This document shows, in pieces, positions 37,462-45,853 of a stretch of 64,000 bases of DNA. A program made the position numbers and the translations under genes. The first letter of the stretch is position 1; every line of letters starts with the position of its first letter. The notes under the pieces were generated by a model that was not told the origin of the DNA, searched no databases, and was given only the letters and a program-made list of their open reading frames with translations. The DNA is from Paenibacillus lautus NBRC 15380. Lineage in GTDB: Bacteria > Bacillota > Bacilli > Paenibacillales > Paenibacillaceae. The stretch is from positions 186,001 through 250,000 of the forward strand of contig NZ_BIMF01000002.1 of assembly GCF_004000945.1 (NCBI RefSeq). The letters run 5' to 3'.

Positions 37462-38969
37462 CCGGAACGCTTCCTTCGATATTCAACCGGCGTCAGGCCG
37501 GTGGATAACTTGAATACTTTGGCAAAATAACCCGGACTTGCATAACCGCACATTTTGGAAATATCCGCCATCTTGAAATGCTCGCCAGCTACCAATCGTT
37601 TCGCCAATTCCAGACGGTAATCATTCACGTACTGTTTAATCGTGGTTCCCGTCTCCTGTTTAAAGAGCACCCCCAGATGGGCGGTAGACAGATGCACATG
37701 GTCTGCAATCTCCCTGACATCCAAGTCCGGATTGCTGCAATGGCTGGATATATAGTTCATCACGGCGCGTATCATGCTGGAATAGGTGGATGCCTCGTTC
37801 GTCTCCTCTTGGTAGGCTAAGCACATGTCCAGAATATAATCTTTGACCTCCTGCATCGATCTGCAATGGTTCAAATGCCGCTCGGTTTCGCGAAGCTGAT
37901 ACACCTTGCCGGTACGGAGCAGCATTCCGTTCTTCTCGTTTAACATCGTTTGCGCAAAGGAAGCAAAAAGGGATACTATCCCCTCCTTGAGCATGTACTG
38001 GCCAGCCATCAGCCGGTCGCAATACGATTCCATCCACGCTGCCAGTTCTTGAGGGTTATGCCTCAGACAGTGGTGGAATTCCAGATACGCATCCCCTTTG
38101 ATGCTATGTTGTACGAACAAGTTAGGTTCAAAAGTAATGATGGTTGAGTCCGGTCGATAAAACCCGGCCTCCAGAGCAAGCACCGATTCTTGAAAACTTC
38201 GGGGCACCTCCCTGAGATCGGAAACGACGCTGCCTGCACCGATTCGAAGTCCATTCTTACGCTCGCTCAACCGCTCAGCCAAGTGAAGCACCATCCCGCG
38301 CTCATTTCGATTGCGCAGCGGCATCAGCAGAAACTGTTTATGCTGATCGATTTGTTCGGTTAATGCCACACCCGCGTACGCTCCCCAATCGTCTTGCAGC
38401 GTAACCGAAGGTTCCACCGGATACCCTTCACGTCGGGATACGATAATGGATATATAACTCGTATCTGTCGGAAAACCGGCATCCTCGCACATTCGTATTA
38501 TTTCATTCTGGCTATGTCCTCCGGTTCGCAAGGCAATGGCCAGCTTCCTCCGCTCTAAATCAACCCTCTGGTTCAACAGAACGTTCCGTTCCCTACGTTC
38601 GCGAATGTACTCCATCGTCCTCCCGATGGCCTTCTCCAATTCCGGAAGCTTAATTGGTTTCTCTACATAGTCCACGGCCGCGAGACGAATCGCGCTTTTC
38701 ATGTAGGCTACCTCCATATATCCGCTGATGAAGAGCAGCTTGCTGTCAGGACAGATGGCCGACAATCGCTCCGCAAATTCTATTCCGTTCAGCTTGGGCA
38801 TTCGAACATCGGTAATGACGATCTCGGGGCGATGGGCAGCTGCCATGCGAAGCGCCTGCGCTCCGTCTTCAGCCTGGAGTATTTCATGTATGCCCAGTCG
38901 CTTCCACTCGATGGCCTCGACGAGCCCCTCCCTCGTGTAAACGTCGTCGTCTGCAATCAGCACTTTCAT
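37458..38969 (-). CDS. Response regulator, YesN/AraC type
   Basis: 503-residue regulator. Receiver ~1-120 (VLIADDDVYTREG, VITDVRMPKLNGIEF, FISGYMEVAYMKSAIRLAAVDYVEKPIK), a ~270-residue middle domain typical of YesN, and a C-terminal AraC domain (IADHVHLSTAHLGVLFKQETG, ISKMCGYASPGYFAKVFKLSTGLTPVEYRRKR). ATG at 38969 is preferred to 38996 because GGGAGG lies before it and it starts at MKVLIADD. Confidence 0.92.
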   Translation of the reverse strand: MKVLIADDDVYTREGLVEAIEWKRLGIHEILQAEDGAQALRMAAAHRPEIVITDVRMPKLNGIEFAERLSAICPDSKLLFISGYMEVAYMKSAIRLAAVDYVEKPIKLPELEKAIGRTMEYIRERRERNVLLNQRVDLERRKLAIALRTGGHSQNEIIRMCEDAGFPTDTSYISIIVSRREGYPVEPSVTLQDDWGAYAGVALTEQIDQHKQFLLMPLRNRNERGMVLHLAERLSERKNGLRIGAGSVVSDLREVPRSFQESVLALEAGFYRPDSTIITFEPNLFVQHSIKGDAYLEFHHCLRHNPQELAAWMESYCDRLMAGQYMLKEGIVSLFASFAQTMLNEKNGMLLRTGKVYQLRETERHLNHCRSMQEVKDYILDMCLAYQEETNEASTYSSMIRAVMNYISSHCSNPDLDVREIADHVHLSTAHLGVLFKQETGTTIKQYVNDYRLELAKRLVAGEHFKMADISKMCGYASPGYFAKVFKLSTGLTPVEYRRKRSG

Positions 38970-39441
38970 TAGGATGGTTCCCTCCCCTGTATTCATAGAT
39001 CCTCGCAGATACGTAAAGACAACGCTCTCAATTTATGGAATAACTTCATGCTTCCATGCCTTCTTGTCCGTATTTTATATCAACGAGGCACCCTTTAGTT
39101 TTTCCCCTTCCGTATCCGCATACCTTAATGGCTATGGAGATCTCGGCAAACACATCGTTTGCCGTGCATTCCACCATTTCGTCGCCCAAGCTGACGTCTT
39201 CCTTGGCAAAGGTCCCGCTGCCTTCCTTCGTCAATCGTTTTGCCCGTTCACGTCAAGATCAACGGAGAACCTTTTGCTTAATTTATGAAACTGCGAGCCG
39301 AACGCTCCACCTCTCACCAATATTCCTCAAGAGGCATGCAAGTAAAGAAGCCGCGTTACACGGCTTTTTTACTTGGGCCAAAAACATTGTCATGCTATGC
39401 CAAGCATCAAAGATATAGCGGAGCTGTATTTACGCATCAGG
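38970..39441. other. Gap with possible gene remnant and hairpin
   Basis: No confident gene. A minus-strand open frame at 39046-39234 (62 codons, EGSGTFAKEDVSLGDEMVEC...) has protein-like composition, and an in-register but shifted stretch upstream (KRFSVDLDVNGQN) suggests a frameshifted remnant of an unrecognised gene; this is weak. The hairpin at 39340-39374 is listed separately. Confidence 0.3.
39340..39374. terminator. Hairpin terminator downstream of PadR gene
   Basis: AAGTAAAGAAGCCG / CGGCTTTTTTACTT with short loop; T tract better on the plus strand, but it can end the minus-strand PadR transcript about 70 bases after the stop. Confidence 0.6.
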
Positions 39442-39951
39442 TTAGGCAGTTGAATTAATCAGCTTATCAATCCACGTCAATTCTTCCTTAACCTGGGAGA
39501 TTGAATACAGCAGAACCTCGTCCCGGAATAACTCGTCCCCACCTTCATTCAGTCTTCTCTCGATTTCTGACAACAGGCCCTCCAAGTCCTTCTTTCTCCT
39601 ATGTAGTATTCGAAATCGGTCCTCTTTGGAAATACGTTCGAACAGGGACACCCTGACCATGAATTCGATTTGATGTTTGGCGTCTTTTTCGGTGAATTCA
39701 TTTATGAGGTTTGTGATTTTCTCCCTGCCTGCTTCAGTAATTTCGTATATATACTGATTCGGTCTGCCTACCTGCTCATTTCTATGTTTACGAACAAACC
39801 CCTCATCCGTAAATTTTCGCAATGTCGGATATAACATATTGTGATTGACGTCCATCAAATAACCGAGATCTTTTTGTATCTCTTTTTTTATTTCATACCC
39901 ATGTTTCGGGGATTTATCGATTTGGATCAAAATGAGAAGTTCAAGATACAT
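39442..39951 (-). CDS. PadR family transcriptional regulator
   Basis: 169-residue winged-helix repressor. N-terminal domain with the family signature LELLILIQIDKSPKHGYEIKKEI, LYPTLRKFTDEGFVRKH and wing GRPNQYIYEITEAGREKI; C-terminal ~80 residues form the dimerising helical domain (ERISKEDRFRILHRRKKDLEGLL). It is divergent from the P450 gene with a perfect palindrome in between, so it probably represses the P450. Confidence 0.9.
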   Translation of the reverse strand: MYLELLILIQIDKSPKHGYEIKKEIQKDLGYLMDVNHNMLYPTLRKFTDEGFVRKHRNEQVGRPNQYIYEITEAGREKITNLINEFTEKDAKHQIEFMVRVSLFERISKEDRFRILHRRKKDLEGLLSEIERRLNEGGDELFRDEVLLYSISQVKEELTWIDKLINSTA

Positions 39952-40109
39952 GAGGGTTCAGGCCTTTCGTTGATGGATTTGGCTAAATTGCTTCATGGTT
40001 AGCAGCACATCTCTAGAGTATATGTTCCACTAAAATCCGACAAGGAAAGAATATAAACAGAACTTTGGACATGGGCCATTGGAAACTATGACCAATTGAG
40101 ACTCTATGT

Positions 40110-40135
40110 TAAATTAACATATGTTAATTTATAAT
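40110..40135 (+). promoter_or_regulatory. PadR-type operator overlapping P450 promoter
   Basis: A perfect 22-base palindrome (half-site TAAATTAACAT, centre at 40120/40121) occupies 40110-40131. A TATAAT box at 40130-40135 follows it, ~20 bases before the P450 start, so a bound repressor would cover the promoter spacer. Confidence 0.7.
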
Positions 40136-40153
40136 TACAGAGGAGGGAATGTT

Positions 40154-41383
40154 ATGAATCAAGATATCATCTCTTTGGAGGAAATCACGCAATTTCATTC
40201 ACCGACCGAAGAATTCAATCCTTATGATTGGTACAAGCACAAACTGAAGCATGAGCCCATCAGTTACAACAAGGCAACCAATACATGGAACGTCTTTCGT
40301 TATGATGACGTAAAGAGGGTTCTCAAGGATCATGAATATTTCTCTAGTGTAAGACCGCGGACGATGATCAGTGTCGGTGCAGATAATGACGAAGGACAGA
40401 AAATGAGCAAAATCAACCTGCAGTCCGATCCGCCTGAGCACCAAAAAAGCCGGGCATTGATTTCGGCCGCTTTTACCCCTCGCAGCTTAAAGCTCTGGGA
40501 GCCGCGCATTCAAGAGATTGCTGACCAACTTCTGCATGAAATGGGAGATGCCGATGTCATTGATATCGTTCAAAATTATGCCAGTGCGCTGCCGACGATC
40601 GTCATAGCGGATCTCCTCGGAGTCCCTTCTGAAGACCGCTTATTATTTAAGGAATGGGTAAACCATTTATTCCTCCCTCTGCCCAAAAACCATTCGGAAA
40701 ATGTTCAAGAACTGAAACGTTATGCAGCCAAGGAATATTACAGCTATCTCTATCCTCATATCGTACAAAAAAGAGCAAATCTTGCGGACGATATCATCTC
40801 TGATCTCATCCAAGTCGAGGTGAATGGGGATCGATTATCGGACGATGAGATCGTCAGAACGACGATGTTTATACTGGGTGCGGGCATTGAGACGACTACT
40901 CATCTGCTGAGCAATACGTTTTATTCCTTCCTGTATGACAACAATCAGATTTATGGCGAAATTCGGGCCAACCGCGAACTTCTTCCCAATGCCGTGGAGG
41001 AAATGCTCCGCTATCGATTTAACATTGCTAAAATGGACCGAACCGTAAAACAGGACAATAATGTACTCGGTGTGGATTTAAAACAAGGCGATCTCGTGGT
41101 GGCGTGGATGAGCGCTGCCAATATGGATGAAGAGGTTTTTGAGGATCCCTTCACTTTGAACATTCACCGCGCCAATAACAAAAAGCATTTAACTTTTGGT
41201 AATGGCGCACACTTCTGCCTGGGTGCTCCGCTGGCACGGCTGGAAGCAAACATTGCGATAAGCAGGTTTATGGATTGCTTCACGCACATTGAACCAGTTC
41301 CTGATTTTAGGCTGGAAAATAACTTGAGCCCGTCTGCTGCAGGACAAATGTTGACTCAGCTTCCTATCCGCGTTCATCGGTAA
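40154..41383 (+). CDS. Cytochrome P450, class I (CYP109/YjiB-like)
   Basis: 409-residue soluble heme mono-oxygenase that needs separate ferredoxin/reductase partners, none of which is encoded nearby. Landmarks: I-helix GAGIETTTHLLS (~247-258), EEMLRYR for the ExxR motif, and the heme-binding loop FGNGAHFCLGAPLAR with the axial Cys. GAGGAGGG six bases before the ATG at 40154 sets the start. Substrate unknown; fatty acids and steroids are typical of related Bacillus enzymes. Confidence 0.92.
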   Translation: MNQDIISLEEITQFHSPTEEFNPYDWYKHKLKHEPISYNKATNTWNVFRYDDVKRVLKDHEYFSSVRPRTMISVGADNDEGQKMSKINLQSDPPEHQKSRALISAAFTPRSLKLWEPRIQEIADQLLHEMGDADVIDIVQNYASALPTIVIADLLGVPSEDRLLFKEWVNHLFLPLPKNHSENVQELKRYAAKEYYSYLYPHIVQKRANLADDIISDLIQVEVNGDRLSDDEIVRTTMFILGAGIETTTHLLSNTFYSFLYDNNQIYGEIRANRELLPNAVEEMLRYRFNIAKMDRTVKQDNNVLGVDLKQGDLVVAWMSAANMDEEVFEDPFTLNIHRANNKKHLTFGNGAHFCLGAPLARLEANIAISRFMDCFTHIEPVPDFRLENNLSPSAAGQMLTQLPIRVHR

Positions 41384-41397
41384 TCATACCCTAAATC

Positions 41398-41425
41398 AAA
41401 AAAAGCCCTTCAAAGCAAGGGGCTC
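41398..41425 (-). terminator. Terminator of AraC gene
   Basis: AGCCCCTT / AAGGGCT stem followed by seven T on the minus strand. Confidence 0.75.
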
Positions 41426-41432
41426 CCAATGT

Positions 41433-41477
41433 CGGGAAACCCTGTTTTATCTTAAACACAGGGTTTCCCGCTTTTTT
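41433..41477 (+). terminator. Terminator of P450 gene
   Basis: CGGGAAACCCTG / CAGGGTTTCCCG perfect 12-base arms with a six-T tail on the plus strand, 50 bases after the P450 stop. Confidence 0.9.
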
Positions 41478-41548
41478 GTCCAACTAATCTTTCAAGTAAG
41501 CATACTGTCGATAAAAAGATAAACCAACACCATGAATGATCGCCCAAG

Positions 41549-42490
41549 CTAGCGTGAATCCGTAAAAGCCCCAAGCCTGTCCACAACCTGCTCAGGGGTT
41601 TCCGTCTCCTGCCCTTCCCTCTTCTGCCGAAGCATCTGCCTATACGCGCCGGGCGTCATGCCAAGCTTGGCGGTAAACAAGCGTGTCATGTAGTTGGAAT
41701 CGCGAATTCCCACCCTCTCCGCGATCTCGGAAATGCCAAGCACCGTACCCCCGAGCAGTTTTTTGGCTTCCTCCAGGCGCAGGTGCAGCACGTATTGCAG
41801 CGGCGTTTTGCCGATATGCTTCTTCATGCATCTCGCAATGTAGCTTGCCTGAAAGTGCAGCTCCTCTTCCAAAGCCGCACGTTCAAACGGCCGCCTCCAG
41901 TGTTCGTTCAAATAGGCAGCGGCGGCTTGGGCCAGCCGGACGGAAGGCTCCGGCTCGGACGTTTGTGCGCATTCTGCCTGCAGCGCGGCGAACAACTCCG
42001 TCAGCAATAAATGAAGCTGGAGTGCATTCTCCCCGTTCAGCCTGTTGTGGATATCGTTTAGTCCTCGCAGCATCGGCTCCAAGGTCTGTACATCGACGGA
42101 TGAGAACTTCGGCAAGTACATGCGCTGCTGTGAAGACGGCTCGATGTCCTCGACCGTGCCTTTGGACAACAGGGTCGACCAAGGAATATCCTCCTGCCGT
42201 ACGTGCACAGCAGGATGTCCGTGGATGAAATGTACCCAATAAATCTCCGTATGCTCCAAGCAGGCTCGATGCCCGAAGTGCGGAAGCCCCGCCTCCAGCA
42301 CGAGCAGTTTTCCGGCACCAACCTCATATTCCATCTGTTCTTCCGTCATGTATAGCGTTCCCCTTGTTACCATGAGCAGATCATATACGCCGAAGGTTCG
42401 GGCAAAATGCCGGTCTCCCGGCTTCCATACGGCATGTCCCGCCGTTACGAATTGCGGGAGCGGCGGTATGGAAAACTCTAGGCACTGCAC
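41549..42490 (-). CDS. AraC family transcriptional regulator
   Basis: 313-residue regulator: cupin-like sensing domain ~15-160 (FARTFGVYDLLMVTRGTLYM) and C-terminal AraC domain ~195-290 (LHFQASYIARCMKKHIGKTPLQYV, IAERVGIRDSNYMTRLFTAKLGMTPGAYR). Start is a GTG at 42490 after GGAGAG. It is divergent from the putative glycosidase at 42626 and is its likely regulator. Confidence 0.9.
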   Translation of the reverse strand: MQCLEFSIPPLPQFVTAGHAVWKPGDRHFARTFGVYDLLMVTRGTLYMTEEQMEYEVGAGKLLVLEAGLPHFGHRACLEHTEIYWVHFIHGHPAVHVRQEDIPWSTLLSKGTVEDIEPSSQQRMYLPKFSSVDVQTLEPMLRGLNDIHNRLNGENALQLHLLLTELFAALQAECAQTSEPEPSVRLAQAAAAYLNEHWRRPFERAALEEELHFQASYIARCMKKHIGKTPLQYVLHLRLEEAKKLLGGTVLGISEIAERVGIRDSNYMTRLFTAKLGMTPGAYRQMLRQKREGQETETPEQVVDRLGAFTDSR

Positions 42491-42625
42491 GGCGGTTCTC
42501 TCCTTTGCGAAAAGTCCATTTTATGCTAATCAAAGTCTATATTATCACTGGTTGCCTACGTATAAAAGAGGTACATTGAACTCAAGAAACCGTTCTCATC
42601 AGGCGGCAAAGGAGGCTGTTCACAC

Positions 42626-44611
42626 ATGCGATTTCGTCAGGTTCATCTCGACTTTCATACGTCCGAGGCCATCCCTGGCATCGGAAGCCAGTTTTCTAAA
42701 ATCCAGTTTCAAAACATGCTGCGTGCCGGGCATGTCGATTCCATCACCGTTTTCTCTAAATGTCATCACGGTTGGGCTTACCACCCGAGCGAAGCCAATG
42801 AAACGCACCCGAATCTTTCGTTCGATCTGCTAGGCGAGATGATTGCTGCCGCCCACGAAATCGACGTCAAAACGCCGGTGTATTTGTCCGCGGGCCTCGA
42901 CGAAAAGCTCGCGCGGCGCCATCCCGAATGGCTGATCCGCGATGTGGAAGATCGCACGCGCTGGGTAAAAGATTTCATGACGCCAGGCTACCATGAATTT
43001 TGCTTCAATACGCCATACCTGGACATCTTGCTTGAGCAAATACGCGAGGTAGTTTCCCGCTATGATGCGGACGGCATTTTCCTAGACATCGTCGGCATTC
43101 GTAAATGCCGGTGTCAGCACTGCGTAGCTTCACTGCGATCAGACGGCCAAGACCCTCGCGATGAAGCAGCCGTTGCCGCCTTAGGCGAGGCGACCTACCT
43201 GAACTATGCCCGACGCGTGCGGGAAACCGTGGACGAGATCAAGCCCAACCTTGCGGTCTTTCATAATAGCGGACATCAACGTCGCGGCCGCCGGGACCTC
43301 GCCCATGTCAACAGCCATTTGGAGCTGGAATCGCTGCCGACGGGAGGCTGGGGCTACGATCACTTTCCATTGTCGGCACGCTACGCCCAAACGCTGGGCA
43401 TGGATTTTCTCGGCATGACGGGCAAATTCCATACCTCTTGGGGCGAATTTGGCGGTTACAAGCATCCAAACGCGCTGCGCTTCGAAACGGCGCTCAGCCT
43501 CGCCCATGGCGCCAAGTGCTCGATCGGTGACCAGCTTCATCCCTCGGGTCTCATGGATGAAGCCACCTACGCCTTGATCGGCACCGCCTACGCGGAGGTA
43601 GAAGCAAAGGAGCCATGGTGCAGCGAAACATCATCCGTGGCGGACATCGCCGTGTTATCGCTGGAGGCTGCTTGGGAGGCTTGTCCGGAAGCACGGAAAT
43701 CGGAAGACCGGCACAATCTGGCGGATGCCGGAGCCGTACGCATCCTGACCGAAGGACATTACCTGTACGACATCGTGGACGCCAGTGCTGATTTCAGCCT
43801 CTACAAAGTGCTGATTTTACCGGACGAGGTGCCGATATGGCCGGCATTGGGAGAGGCCATTCGTGGATTCACCTCCAAAGGCGGCAAGGTTCTGGCCACG
43901 GGTCGATCGGGTTTAAATACGGCCGGCGACGCGTTTACGCTTGATCTTGGACTGAGCTGGAAAGGCCCGAGCCCTTACCGACCGTCGTATTTCCGTCCAC
44001 ACTTTACTCCAGGTTCCCTTCTGCCCGCTTCGTTTGTCATGTACAGCGAGGGACAGCAGGTGGAATTGAACGGCGGTCGTGCTCTTGGCAGCCAGGAGAA
44101 TCCATACTTTAACCGGGACGTGTTCACGTTCTGCTCGCATCAGCACACGCCAAGTGCCGGAGAAGATGTCGGACCGGGTATGATTGAAAGCACAGGCGGC
44201 ATCTACATCGCTTGGAATGTATTCAGCGACTATGCGGACAACGGCCACCTCATTCTGAAAGAGATGGTGTTGCACGCTCTCGCCCGGCTCTTGCCGCAGC
44301 CGTCCCTGCGATGCGACTTACCGGCCCGAGGCATAGCGACGCTTCAGTATCAGCAGGGCGAGAATCGCTACATTAATCACCTGCTGTATGCTTCCCCTGT
44401 GCTGAAGGGGCGCGTTGAAGTCATCGAAGACATCGTTCCGCTGCGGGATGTTTCCGTCGGTTTGCGTCTCCCTTCCCAGGCTGTGGTCAAGCGGGTCTAT
44501 TTAGCTCCGTCAATGGAGGAACTTCCTTATACAGTCGATAATCAAGACGAGATCAACTACACAGTTCCTTATTTGGACAATCATCAAATGGTTGTGTTGG
44601 AGCTGGCGTAG
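42626..44611 (+). CDS. Putative glycoside hydrolase, GHL6-like with beta-galactosidase trimerisation-like domain
   Basis: 661-residue protein without signal peptide. The N-terminal TIM barrel (~1-340) begins VHLDFHTSEAIPGIGSQF and has DGIFLDIVGIRKCRCQHC, the Asp plus Cys cluster seen in hypothetical glycosyl hydrolase GHL6 proteins and GH29-like barrels. A Rossmann-like region (~375-600; YKVLILPDEVPIWPALGEAIRGFTSKGGKVLATG) resembles the beta-galactosidase trimerisation domain, followed by a small beta domain. Activity has not been inferred beyond a glycosidase fold. GGAGG lies ten bases before the ATG. Confidence 0.72.
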   Translation: MRFRQVHLDFHTSEAIPGIGSQFSKIQFQNMLRAGHVDSITVFSKCHHGWAYHPSEANETHPNLSFDLLGEMIAAAHEIDVKTPVYLSAGLDEKLARRHPEWLIRDVEDRTRWVKDFMTPGYHEFCFNTPYLDILLEQIREVVSRYDADGIFLDIVGIRKCRCQHCVASLRSDGQDPRDEAAVAALGEATYLNYARRVRETVDEIKPNLAVFHNSGHQRRGRRDLAHVNSHLELESLPTGGWGYDHFPLSARYAQTLGMDFLGMTGKFHTSWGEFGGYKHPNALRFETALSLAHGAKCSIGDQLHPSGLMDEATYALIGTAYAEVEAKEPWCSETSSVADIAVLSLEAAWEACPEARKSEDRHNLADAGAVRILTEGHYLYDIVDASADFSLYKVLILPDEVPIWPALGEAIRGFTSKGGKVLATGRSGLNTAGDAFTLDLGLSWKGPSPYRPSYFRPHFTPGSLLPASFVMYSEGQQVELNGGRALGSQENPYFNRDVFTFCSHQHTPSAGEDVGPGMIESTGGIYIAWNVFSDYADNGHLILKEMVLHALARLLPQPSLRCDLPARGIATLQYQQGENRYINHLLYASPVLKGRVEVIEDIVPLRDVSVGLRLPSQAVVKRVYLAPSMEELPYTVDNQDEINYTVPYLDNHQMVVLELA

Positions 44612-44665
44612 GCATCCTGCCTGCCATAGATGAGTGATGACAAACAACTTTTGCCTTGAGAAATA

Positions 44666-44700
44666 GCCGCAGTCCCCGGGCTGCGGCATTTTCACTTTTT
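44666..44700 (+). terminator. Terminator of putative glycosidase
   Basis: GCCGCAG / CTGCGGC stem and T-rich tail on the plus strand, 55 bases after the stop. Confidence 0.8.
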
Positions 44701-44824
44701 ATTATTTAGATCCCGGTTTGTATTTATATCGCAATGATAGGATGGTTTACAACTGATATAGAGGTCATTCAGCAACGTACATCGAAGTCGTCAGCAAGAG
44801 ATGTTCGGCTTCGCGCAAGCGGCA

Positions 44825-45292
44825 TCAATATACCCTACTACGTTCATCGATCAATCGCTCCAGAAAGTCTGCAAATGTCGGAGCGTACTCCTCAATCAGA
44901 ACATTCATGAGATCATAACGCATCACAGGGAACTCACCCTGATCATCCTTGGTGGACGTATCGAAATAATACAGCTCGTCCTCGTCAGGGACGAACAAAT
45001 CCAGCCTATGCGGATATTGCTTCCGCCACTCTTCATCAGCCTGATTCAGGCGGTGTATGTATAAGATATCCGTATCGGCATATTCCCTCATGTCCGGAGG
45101 GGCTAGTGTGAGAATCTCCGTGCCACTTAGCATTGCACTGCCGTAATTCTTGAGCCACCAGCGATAGGAGGGGGGTAGGCTGAATCCCAGCTCCGCTTCT
45201 GCCTCGACGATCCAATCCTCGTCCACGCCGTGTCCGGGATACCATTTCAAGGCAGTCGTGCTTTCCAGTTTCTGTGCCAATCGTTCATACAT
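44825..45292 (-). CDS. SMI1/KNR4 (SUKH) family protein
   Basis: 155-residue SUKH-1 domain protein. EAELGFSLPPSYRWWLKNYGSAMLSGTEIL is the family core. SUKH proteins are often immunity partners of polymorphic toxins, but no toxin gene is seen in the window. It is followed upstream by a second, broken SUKH gene in the same direction. Confidence 0.85.
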   Translation of the reverse strand: MYERLAQKLESTTALKWYPGHGVDEDWIVEAEAELGFSLPPSYRWWLKNYGSAMLSGTEILTLAPPDMREYADTDILYIHRLNQADEEWRKQYPHRLDLFVPDEDELYYFDTSTKDDQGEFPVMRYDLMNVLIEEYAPTFADFLERLIDERSRVY

Positions 45293-45407
45293 AACGAGAA
45301 CTCCCTTCTTCGCATCTCATGTTTGTGCCTTCAAGTTCAGTGGCTGCTCTAGTCCGTGCTGATTCCATCGTTGATCGCTGGGCATCAGACATCAACATAT
45401 GAGTGAC

Positions 45408-45835
45408 TTACCATTCATAAAAATTGTCCTCGATCAGCGTCTCAAAAGAATCTGCCAATAATTCGACCTCTCCTGTATCGTGATAGCAGATGAACACTTT
45501 TCCTGTCTGATCGATGATAATCGGATCGCCGGAACCGTCGATCGAGATGACATAACTGGTTCGTAATACATCGCCAAAAGGAAGCTCCGTACATTGCTCG
45601 CGGAAATCCAGCGTCAAATCAATGATTGTTTCATTTCCGATACTGGAGGCATTGGAGAATGCAAGTACCGAGAGGCCGCATATACTCCTCCGAACATCCT
45701 TATAAAACGTACATAGTCCTCATGAAACCTTACATTCAAACGCTGCTCTGCATTTGCGATTTCCTCTTGGGTTGCCGGACTTCCTAATAGCGAGGCCCGA
45801 TCCTGCCTTAACAGGAATTTCTGTAATCTTTCCAT
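45408..45835 (-). pseudogene. SUKH family protein, frameshifted
   Basis: First frame (45835 to ~45680) encodes the SUKH N-terminal half (QEEIANAEQRLNVRFHEDYVRFIRMFGGVY); the second (to 45408) the rest (LAFSNASSIGNETIIDLTLDFRE...SFETLIEDNFYEW). They join as one protein of ~142 residues if one base is restored near 45676-45681. The two frames now overlap at TTGA, which could look like two coupled genes, but the continuous family alignment favours a frameshift. Likely inactive unless the base is a sequence error. Confidence 0.75.
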
Positions 45836-45853
45836 TAATCTTCATTCATAGGA

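Noticed and set aside
39056..39418. Plus-strand open frame of 120 codons after the response regulator
   Set aside because: No recognisable motif, overlaps a hairpin, and the opposite strand has the more protein-like composition.
45614..45617. Overlapping stop/start (TTGA) between two SUKH fragments as translational coupling of two real genes
   Set aside because: The two fragments align end to end with one SUKH domain, so a frameshift is simpler.
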